A stretch of 64,000 nt of DNA from M2408 sp040386975. GTDB lineage: Bacteria; Bacteroidota; Bacteroidia; Flavobacteriales_D; Crocinitomicaceae. This document shows positions 34,542 through 43,000 of this stretch, piece by piece; positions within the stretch are counted from its first letter, which is position 1, and the number at the start of each line of letters is the position of its first letter. The notes under the pieces were generated by a model that had not been told where the DNA came from, searched no databases, and saw nothing but the letters and a program-made list of their open reading frames with translations. A program made the translations under genes and the position numbers. The stretch spans positions 3,830 through 67,829 of the forward strand of contig JAZKEO010000008.1 of the NCBI GenBank assembly GCA_040386975.1. Reading direction: 5' to 3'.

Positions 34542-35378
34542 ATGTTTGAAGAATTAATAAAAGAAGCTTTTAGAGAGGATATTGGAGATGGAGATCATTC
34601 ATCTTTAGCTTGTGTACCAGAAAATGCTAAAGGAAAAGCGAAATTAATCGTTAAAGATAATGGTATTTTAGCAGGAGTTGAACTTGCAAAAGAAATTTTC
34701 AAATACTACGACAAAAATCTAGAAATCAAGGTTTTTATCCAAGATGGTTCTGAGGTGAAAGTCGGAGATATTGCTTTTGAAATTAGTGGTTCCTCGCGTT
34801 CTATTTTAGCAACTGAAAGGCTAGTTTTAAACTTCATGCAACGTATGAGTGGGATAGCTACTCAAACAAATAAAATTGTACGTTTAGTTTCTGCTTATCC
34901 AACACGAATTTTAGACACTAGAAAAACGACTCCAGGCTTACGTTTGATTGAAAAATGGGCAGTTCGAATTGGTGGTGGACACAATCACAGAATCGGCTTG
35001 TATGACATGATTATGTTAAAAGATAATCACATCGATTATGCGGGCGGAATCAAAAAAGCGATTACTCAAACACACGAATACTTAAAATCTTCAGGGAAAG
35101 ACTTAAAAATTGAAGTAGAAGTTCGAAACGAAGAAGAATTAAATGAAGTCTTAGAAATCGGTGGAGTAAACCGTATCATGTTGGATAATTTTTCTCCAGA
35201 AAGAATTGAAAAAGCACTTAAAATTATTCCGAAAATCTACGAAGTTGAAGCTTCGGGAGGAATTACAATTGATAATATTGATGCTTACGCAAAAACAGAA
35301 GTGGATTTCATTTCAATTGGAGCCTTGACGCACAGTTTTAAAAGTTTGGACATGAGCTTAAAAGCTGACTTTAAATAG
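34542..35378 (+). CDS. nadC: Nicotinate-nucleotide diphosphorylase (quinolinate phosphoribosyltransferase)
   Basis: A 278-aa enzyme that makes nicotinate mononucleotide from quinolinate and PRPP in NAD synthesis. Seen: IKEAFREDIGDGDHSSLA, FMQRMSGIATQT, DTRKTTPGLRLIEKWAVRIGGG, HNHRIGLYDMIMLKDNH, and EVEASGGITIDNI, all family-typical. The start at 34542 (MFEELIKEAF) is set by homology and by the promoter box. Confidence 0.95.
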   Translation: MFEELIKEAFREDIGDGDHSSLACVPENAKGKAKLIVKDNGILAGVELAKEIFKYYDKNLEIKVFIQDGSEVKVGDIAFEISGSSRSILATERLVLNFMQRMSGIATQTNKIVRLVSAYPTRILDTRKTTPGLRLIEKWAVRIGGGHNHRIGLYDMIMLKDNHIDYAGGIKKAITQTHEYLKSSGKDLKIEVEVRNEEELNEVLEIGGVNRIMLDNFSPERIEKALKIIPKIYEVEASGGITIDNIDAYAKTEVDFISIGALTHSFKSLDMSLKADFK

Positions 35379-35397
35379 AAGTTAGACGAAAGACAAT

Positions 35398-35410
35398 AGA
35401 CTTAAGACTT
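35398..35410. repeat. AGACTTAAGACTT repeat
   Basis: Contains GACTTAAGAC, the reverse complement of the 25522-25531 word. Lies in the short gap between nadC and the convergent membrane protein. Confidence 0.4.
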
Positions 35411-35769
35411 TATTCATCGAGTAAATCATCATTTTTTTTATCTTTACTTAAAGGATTGTAAAAATAAGATAAGCCAACAACTAACATTCCACCTATTAAA
35501 ATGAATTGATTCAGGGAATTATTTTGAATTTTAAAAATTAAACCAATAAATATAATAACTGTTCCAGCCCAAAAAATGAGGTTATTCTCCGACTTTGAAT
35601 CATAACGAAAAGCGAGTAAATTCATCAAAAGTGCTATTCCTCCAAAAACGATAATTCCATATTTTGCATTTGTTTTAGAGATAAAAACACTTAAATAATT
35701 AGTAAAAACTCCAATCGCAAGTATAAATGCTATTGCAAAACAAATCGAGGCAATTCTTTTGTAAATCAT
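35410..35769 (-). CDS. Small membrane protein, unknown
   Basis: A 119-aa protein with four predicted TM segments (about residues 7-30, 38-54, 65-83, 89-107) and a short acidic C-terminus (DKKNDDLLDE). Family not recognised. Its start overlaps the MazG-like gene stop by 4 nt, so the two are coupled. Confidence 0.7.
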   Translation of the reverse strand: MIYKRIASICFAIAFILAIGVFTNYLSVFISKTNAKYGIIVFGGIALLMNLLAFRYDSKSENNLIFWAGTVIIFIGLIFKIQNNSLNQFILIGGMLVVGLSYFYNPLSKDKKNDDLLDE

Positions 35770-36095
35770 TTTTTTAATTTTTCGTTATTTTTATGTCTGT
35801 CGAAATCTCTATTGGTTTTCTTTTCAAGATTGCGTTTCATGGCTTCCTCTAAATCAATTCCTGTTTGGTTTGCAATACAAGTCAAAACGAATAAAACATC
35901 TGCGAGTTCGTCACCCAAATCTTTGTTTTTATCCGATTCTTTCTCACTTTGTTCACCGTAACGTCGCGACATTATACGAGCAACTTCTCCAACTTCCTCA
36001 GTCAAAATCGCCATATTTGTTAATTCATTGAAATAACGAACTCCATGTTCTTTTATCCATGTATCAACTATTTGTTGTGTTTCTTTTAAAGTCAT
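35766..36095 (-). CDS. MazG-like nucleotide pyrophosphohydrolase
   Basis: A 109-aa all-alpha NTP pyrophosphatase of the single-domain MazG/dUTPase-like group. Metal-binding acids are visible in LTEEVGEVARIM (EExxE) and in the second helix GDELADVLFVLTC (ExxDxL type). It would hydrolyse non-canonical NTPs to NMP and PPi. Coupled with the following membrane protein by a 4-nt overlap. Confidence 0.87.
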   Translation of the reverse strand: MTLKETQQIVDTWIKEHGVRYFNELTNMAILTEEVGEVARIMSRRYGEQSEKESDKNKDLGDELADVLFVLTCIANQTGIDLEEAMKRNLEKKTNRDFDRHKNNEKLKK

Positions 36096-36170
36096 TTTTT
36101 AGATCTAAAGTCTTCTAGAATTAATCAAAAAGGTTAAAGTTAATCAAAAATCAAACTCAAATTTTGTTTT

Positions 36171-36923
36171 TCAATTCAAACCCAAACGTTTTTGAATTTC
36201 TGCTGCTTTTTCACTTGAAAATTGCACTTCCAATTTGTTTTTCATGAGTAAATGCCCACCATCTGATTTTACATATTCTACAATTTCATTGAGATTGGCA
36301 ATAAAAGATTTGTGACATCTAAAAAAATGATAAAACTGATTTGTTGCCTCTTCAAAATGCTTTAAGCCTTTACTACTAACGATTTTCTCACCGGAATTCA
36401 TGTAAATTTCAGTATATGCTCCATCAGCTTTGAAAAAAGAGATTTCATCAATTTTAAGTAATCGAATTGAACTTACTGTGTGAATCGCAATTTTTTTATT
36501 TAATAAAGAATGAAGATTGTTTTGTAAAGCAGATTTTTGTTCGTGAGAAATTTTATTTTTAAACTTCACAAAACGATTCACGCTATTTTCTAATTCTTGC
36601 GTTTCAATTGGTTTTAAAATGTAATCAATTGCTGAAAGTTTAAAAGCATCAATTGCATAATGATTGTAGGCTGTTGTGAAAATTATAGAAAAATTAATGT
36701 CATTTTCATCAAAGAAATCAAGTAATTCTAAGCCACTATGTCCAGGCATCTCAATATCTAAAAAAACCAAATCAGGTTTGTATTTATGAATTGCTTTGAT
36801 CGCATTTGGCAAATCAACGCAGGTTTCACAAATTTGAATTTCAGGACAAAACTCTTCAATCATTCCTTGAAGAAGAGCTCTTGCCATTTTTTCATCGTCA
36901 ACTATAATTGCTTTAAATTTCAT
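36171..36923 (-). CDS. LytTR-family response regulator
   Basis: A 250-aa protein. Receiver with IIVDDEKMA and phospho-acceptor D56 in LVFLDIEMPGHSG, lysine in YILKPIETQE. LytTR DNA-binding domain in residues about 145-245 (INEISFF-like EISFFKADGAYTEIY, then FRCHKSFIANLNEI and VEYVKSDGGHLLM). Encoded 5 nt after the histidine kinase, so the two form a LytS/LytR-type two-component system. Confidence 0.93.
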   Translation of the reverse strand: MKFKAIIVDDEKMARALLQGMIEEFCPEIQICETCVDLPNAIKAIHKYKPDLVFLDIEMPGHSGLELLDFFDENDINFSIIFTTAYNHYAIDAFKLSAIDYILKPIETQELENSVNRFVKFKNKISHEQKSALQNNLHSLLNKKIAIHTVSSIRLLKIDEISFFKADGAYTEIYMNSGEKIVSSKGLKHFEEATNQFYHFFRCHKSFIANLNEIVEYVKSDGGHLLMKNKLEVQFSSEKAAEIQKRLGLN

Positions 36924-36928
36924 TATTA

Positions 36929-39817
36929 TTATTGAATTGGTATTGTAATTTTAACGTAGGTTCCAGAAGGGAAATTTCCCTCATAAAAATCTAAAATTTC
37001 TATTCCTACATTGATTTGTAATCCTTTATTTAAAATTTCTAATCTTTTTGCATTCGCTTGACTTGAGAAAGATTTGTGTTTCTCTTCCTTAATTTTATTT
37101 AATTCAGCTGCACGTTTTCTTCCAACTCCATTGTCGATTATTTCAATCACTAAAAACAATCCTTTTTGTTTAAAATTAATCGACAACTTTTTTTCTCCTT
37201 CTTTATGTAAAAGTCCATGTTTAATTGCATTTTCGACATAAGGTTGAATTAACATCGAAGGAATTTTACATAGATCTAAATCAATGTCTTCACTAATTTC
37301 AAATATAAAACCTTCATCAAAACGCATTTTTTCTAATTCCAAATACAATTTTAAAGCTTTTATTTCTTCACTTAAACTAATTGTTTCTTTTTCAGACATT
37401 TCCAGAATCATTCGAGTTAAATTTGAGAATTTAGACAAATAATTACTTGCATTTCTTTTATCGTTTAGAAAAATATATGATTGAATTGTGTTTAAAGCAT
37501 TGTAAAAAAAATGCGGATTCATTTGAGATTTTATTGAAGTCAAAATTGATTTACTTAAATTTTTCTCCAAAATCATTTTCTCGGTTAAAAGTCGATTTTT
37601 CTTCTTTAAAATCCGAACTTGATATTTGTAATAGAAAACAACTAATATAATTCCAAAACTCAAGCATAAAAATAAAAACCAAAATTGTTTATAAAATGGC
37701 GTTTGTATTATAAAGTTAATTTCTTGAATATAAAAATGTTCCGTTTTACCTTTCCATTTGAATTTAATGTTATAATTTCCGGGAGCCAACGACGCAAATT
37801 TCAAGATTCGTAAATTATTTTCGATACTAGACCAATTTTTATTATTCAATTGATAGTACAAATTATTTGAATTTCTAGTACCATAATTTAAAAGGGAGAA
37901 ATTTATTTCAACGTTATTTTCACTTGGATTTAAAGTCAAATTAGTAACATTTTTGTAAACTTTGCCATTCACCAAAATATCGTTGATGATTAATTTTGGA
38001 ACAGGATTTAATTTGAAATTTGAAACATTTTTTGGCAAAGATAAAATTCCTTGATCTGTTAAAACGATGAAATTTTCTTTGTCAAAATGTACATCATAGA
38101 CATCAAAATTCGAGACATTTATCTCTGTAATCAATTTAAAAGTGATGCAATTGAAAACTTTTATACTCGAATTTGATCTAATAATAAAATTAGAATTTAT
38201 ACTTTTAACTTGTTTGATTGATTTTTCTTCGAAGCCAATATTTGAATTAATTATTTTTATTTTTCGTTTCGGAGAAATTTCATATAAATTACCGACGGAA
38301 CTTAAAGCCAATAATTTGTTGTTTATAAATTCAACTTTCTGACAATAAATCGAATTTCCTTTTAGACGAATTTCTTTAATTCGTTGCTTCGAATCGACTT
38401 CAAAAAGTCCTTTATTTGAAGCAACATAAATTAGATTTTTAACCTTGTCAAACGCAAGTGATTTGGCTCTTAAACCAAGAATCAAGGTTGCGAAATTTGG
38501 ATTTTTTTTATCTTGTTTTTTTAAGAAAACCGCATCCCAAACAGAATGAACATTTGCTTTTTTTATCGGATTCTGATATAAGCCGAATAACCCGCTGGCT
38601 GCAAAAGCATAATAATTTTCATCGATTTTTTGAACTTCCTTGATAGCAAAATTGATAGGAATATTTTTATCCTTTTTTCCTGAAACTAAAACATTTGCTC
38701 CATTAGAGGAATAAAAAATATTGCTATTACTTTGGTCTTTATATAGATAATAAATATCTGAATTTGTGCTTCCCTCGTTGATGATTTTGATATTTGAGAA
38801 ATCAGAATTCAGTGATAAAAGTTGATGATTTTTTGTGCCTATTAAAAAATTGCCTCCATCACTAATAATTCTTAATGGTTTGAAATTAGGTAAATTAATT
38901 ATTTTTCGATTCAAATCTGGAATTAAATAAACGCCTTCTAATAAGGATGAGAACCAATAATTTCCGATCTTATCTTTTAATCCAGTTGTGATTTTTTTTC
39001 CTTGTAAAATTTGATTTTCCAATTTGATTTTCCCATTCAAATAGGAATAAACGAAAACTCCATCTGCTGAAAAAATCCAAATTTCATTTTCTATAACTTT
39101 AAAATCTAATATTTCTTGATTAAAATTGAAATCTGCAAACGTTTCGAATTTATTATTTTGGAGACAGAATATTTTTTTTGAACTATTGTTTCTGGAAACC
39201 AATAAAATAACATTTTTAGATTTCGCAAAATACCAAAAAGCTTTTCCTTGAGGTAAATTAGCGACAAAACTTTTCTTTAAATTTTCATCAATACAATATA
39301 CTTTGGAATTCGCGATGAAGTAAAATTTATCATTATCAACATAAGTGTTCAACAAAAATTCCTTATTTAAAGAGAGAATTTTAACTCGCTTTAAACTTCT
39401 TAAATCATAAACTGCAATTCCATTTTCACAAGCAACAAAAATGTATTTTTTAGAAATTCCTTGCGGAATGTAATCAATAGGTTTGTGGTGTGATAAGGTT
39501 TTTAGTTTACTTTTCTCAATATAAAACAAAAAACCATCAAAATTTTGATACCAAATTCTTCCAAAAACATCTTCTTGCAAAGCACTTCCAGAAACGGAAG
39601 ATTGATTTTCATTGGTGTAATTTTTAAAACTAAAACCATCATAGCGAAATAATCCGTCGTTAGTTGTCAACCAAATAAATCCTTGTTTGTCTTGAAGAAT
39701 GTTGTAAACCGTATTGGAACTTAAACCTTGATTTTTGTTAATTGAAATTGCCAATGGTTCTTGAGAAAAAACCAAGGAACAAGTAATTCCAAGTAAGAAA
39801 ACAATTGCAAATTTCAT
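36929..39817 (-). CDS. Two-component sensor kinase with beta-propeller sensor (LytS-like)
   Basis: A 962-aa membrane kinase. Signal peptide (1-18), then a periplasmic two-component-regulator propeller (about 20-610, with KQGFIWLTTNDGLFRYDG at the start), a Y_Y_Y-like domain (about 615-700: NVEINFSLLNYGTRNSNNLYY), one TM (about 708-728), and a His_kinase domain of the LytS/YehU type with MNPHFFYNALNTIQSY (H the phosphorylation site) and IQPYVENAIKHG, IDNGVGR for ATP. Pairs with the LytTR gene. It is divergent from the giant T9SS protein, whose start is 254 nt away. Confidence 0.92.
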   Translation of the reverse strand: MKFAIVFLLGITCSLVFSQEPLAISINKNQGLSSNTVYNILQDKQGFIWLTTNDGLFRYDGFSFKNYTNENQSSVSGSALQEDVFGRIWYQNFDGFLFYIEKSKLKTLSHHKPIDYIPQGISKKYIFVACENGIAVYDLRSLKRVKILSLNKEFLLNTYVDNDKFYFIANSKVYCIDENLKKSFVANLPQGKAFWYFAKSKNVILLVSRNNSSKKIFCLQNNKFETFADFNFNQEILDFKVIENEIWIFSADGVFVYSYLNGKIKLENQILQGKKITTGLKDKIGNYWFSSLLEGVYLIPDLNRKIINLPNFKPLRIISDGGNFLIGTKNHQLLSLNSDFSNIKIINEGSTNSDIYYLYKDQSNSNIFYSSNGANVLVSGKKDKNIPINFAIKEVQKIDENYYAFAASGLFGLYQNPIKKANVHSVWDAVFLKKQDKKNPNFATLILGLRAKSLAFDKVKNLIYVASNKGLFEVDSKQRIKEIRLKGNSIYCQKVEFINNKLLALSSVGNLYEISPKRKIKIINSNIGFEEKSIKQVKSINSNFIIRSNSSIKVFNCITFKLITEINVSNFDVYDVHFDKENFIVLTDQGILSLPKNVSNFKLNPVPKLIINDILVNGKVYKNVTNLTLNPSENNVEINFSLLNYGTRNSNNLYYQLNNKNWSSIENNLRILKFASLAPGNYNIKFKWKGKTEHFYIQEINFIIQTPFYKQFWFLFLCLSFGIILVVFYYKYQVRILKKKNRLLTEKMILEKNLSKSILTSIKSQMNPHFFYNALNTIQSYIFLNDKRNASNYLSKFSNLTRMILEMSEKETISLSEEIKALKLYLELEKMRFDEGFIFEISEDIDLDLCKIPSMLIQPYVENAIKHGLLHKEGEKKLSINFKQKGLFLVIEIIDNGVGRKRAAELNKIKEEKHKSFSSQANAKRLEILNKGLQINVGIEILDFYEGNFPSGTYVKITIPIQ

Positions 39818-39824
39818 CTAAGTA

Positions 39825-39832
39825 CAAAAGTA
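39825..39832 (-). promoter_or_regulatory. -7 box TACTTTTG for the sensor kinase, leaderless layout
   Basis: Minus-strand TAnnTTTG match 7 nt before the ATG at 39817. Confidence 0.5.
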
Positions 39833-40071
39833 GAATTTTTTAGTTCATAAAGATTTATGGATTTGTGGAAATAATATTTTTTGACTTCAAAATTGAATTT
39901 GGGTTTATTTAGCCTATTTTAAAATTAAAAAAAATGAAAGCAAAAAATAGAGAGCAAAAAATTTCATAAACTCAAAAGCCTATTTCAAGTAAAATTATCG
40001 GAGTTTAGAAAAGCGCCTTCTAAAATGAATGATAAATAATCGAATTTTGTTCAAAATATAAAAATAACAAT

Positions 40072-43000
40072 ATGAAAAAAAACTTAATTTTATTTAGCTT
40101 TTTACTTCTAACTGGTTTGAATTTTGCTCAATGGACAGCATTTTCAAACGGAAATTTAAGAGAAATTTCCTGTGGATCTGCAACAGAACTTGTTGGAATC
40201 GCAGGAACTCCAACAGTAAGTAGTTTATATAAATACAATTTCATTAGTCAATCTTGGGTTTTATACGAAAGTGCAGCAAACACTTATTATAACAAAATCG
40301 CTATTGCTTCCGATGGAAATATGTGGTCAACTGGAACTATAAGTGGTGGTGGTTTTACGAGAAAACATAGACCTGGAAACAGCCCAATAACTCAAGCTTC
40401 AAGTATTTCACATATTGATATTCAAAATGTATCGAGAGCAGTTGGAGTTATTGGAACGGGAACCAACAATGTTTTAGAAAACGATGGCTCATCAGTTTTT
40501 ACAACTTTTTCAGGTTTTCCAAACTCAGCTTATCGTATTTCAATTGGAGAAGACGGGACAATTTTCGCTTTGGTTAATCCAACTTTAATGGCGAATAACG
40601 TTTTCAAATACGATGGAACATCTTGGATTAATATTCCAGGAAATTTATATGAAATTGCTGTTGGAGATGCAAATAAAGTTGCAGGTCTTGATGGAAGTGG
40701 TACAAGATATTATTTGAAAGAAAATCAATGGGTTGCTGATTTAGGTGCACCATTTAATACACAAAGAATTACTGTTTCTTCTGACGGAAATGTATATATC
40801 TTAACAAACGATGCAACTACAAATATTTTTCACAATACTTGGGACGCCTTTGCTTGTAAACCTGCACAAGCTACAATTACAAGCCCAAGTAGTTCTTATA
40901 GTATTTGTCCTTCAACATCAACAACTTTAACTGTAAGTTCAGAAGCACAATCAGTTGAATGGTATCAAGCGGGATTATTAGTTGGTACAGGACTTTCTTT
41001 TACAACTCCAGTTTTAACAACTACAACAACTTATGAAATTAGAACAATTTCAAATGGGTGTACAAATACAAAAAACATTACTGTTACGGTAAATGGAACT
41101 CCAACTCTAACACATACAACCCCAGCTGCAAATCTCGAAGTTTGTGCAGGAAGCACAACAACTTTAACTGCAAGTGGACAAAATTTACGTTGGTATGATT
41201 CTGAAACTGCAGTAAATTATATTGGATTTAATGGAACTTTTGTTACACCAAATTTAACAGAAAACACAAGTTTTTGGGTACAAGCAAGCTTAGGTGGTTG
41301 CATGACTCAAAGAACTCAAATTGATGTGACTGTTTTACAAACTCCACCTAATCCAGTAAATATCTCAAATTTAGGAACCGTTTGTCCGGGACCTGTAGCA
41401 TTAACTGTTCAAAGCGATTATGATGTTGAATGGTTTGCTACGAATGCATCACCAACTGTTTTAGGAACTGGTTTAAGTTATACTATTCCAAATGCAGTTA
41501 ATGGTTCAATTGCTTATGCTCAAGCAGTAAATGGAAATTGTCGTTCTGCACGACTTGGAATTGGAATTTCAGCTTATTCTGGCGAATCTAATTTTACGAA
41601 CCCTCTTAATACAACTTCAGCTGATAGTTTAGTTGTTTGTAATGGTGGAACGACAACTTTATCTGCTACTGGTCAAGGAATTATGCAATGGTCTGATGCT
41701 TTTTCAGGAGGAACAATTTTAGGAACTGGAAATACATTTAATACAAGTGCAATCACGCAAAACACTAACATTTATTATTATGCTCTTGATGGTAATTGTC
41801 GATCAAACATTCAATATGTGACAATTTCTACAACTAGTTCTACAAACACAACTCCAAGTGAAAATTTATCAGTTTGTTCGGGAAATACAACTATTTTAAC
41901 TGGTGTTGGAACAAATAGTCCTGTTTCTTGGTTTGAAGAGGCAACAAGTACAAGCCCTTTATTTACAGGAAATTCATTTACAACGTCAAGTTTAGAGAAT
42001 AATACAACTTTTTACTTAGGTCATAATCATGCAAGTTGTATTTCTGAAAGAATTCCTGTTGCCGTTTCTGTTACTTCTACTCCAGCTGTACCGACAATAA
42101 ATACTTCTCTTTCTCAACAAAATGTTTGTGTTGGAAATGGAGCGCAAATTACCATGAATAATACTGGTACATTGTCTTGGTTTACAACAGAAACTGGAGG
42201 TTCCTCAATAAGTAGTGCAAATCCATTAGTCATTGGAACGATTGGAACTCCAACTACATTGACATATTATGCACAAGTAAATAATGGAGCATGTTTTTCT
42301 GATAGAACTACCGTTAATATTACGGCACAAATGAATCCACAAGCACCAACGAACAGTACAACAGCTCAAAACTTAACTATCTGTGAAGGAAATTCTACAA
42401 CATTAAGTGTGTTGAATAACAATACATTAGTTTGGTTTGACGCTCATACAGGTGGAAATCAACTTTCAACAGGTGCAACATTTACGACACCAATACTTAA
42501 TGCAAATCAATCTTTTTATGTTGAAAGTCAAGTTTTACCTGCTGGATGTATTTCTCCAACAAGAACAACAATTAATGTTCAAGTTAGCGAAATTCCTGAT
42601 GCACCAATAAACGCTCTTGGTCAAAATAATGTTTGTTCAGGCAACTCAATTACTTTAGAAGCGACTGCTACTGGTAATATTAGTTGGTACTATGATCTTT
42701 CCTTACCATTTACTGTAGGTACTGGTTCGAGCTTTACAACTCCAGTATTAAGTTCAAATAGAAGTTATTTTGCTGGTACTGAAAATAATGGTTGCTACTC
42801 TTCAAAAACTGAATTTTTAATAAACGTAAACCCTGTTTATCAAACTACTATAAATGAAATTGCTTGTGAAAGCTACAATTTCAATGGAAATAACTTAACA
42901 ACAAGTGGAACATATTCAGAAACTTTTACCACAACGGCTGGTTGTGATAGCATTGTAAACTTGGAATTAACAATCTTAAATCCAACTACAAGTTCACTTA

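Noticed and set aside
39833..40071. tRNA or small RNA gene in the 254-nt gap before the giant protein
   Set aside because: No cloverleaf, no hairpin with T tract; AT-rich sequence with only a tiny ORF. I see nothing supported there.
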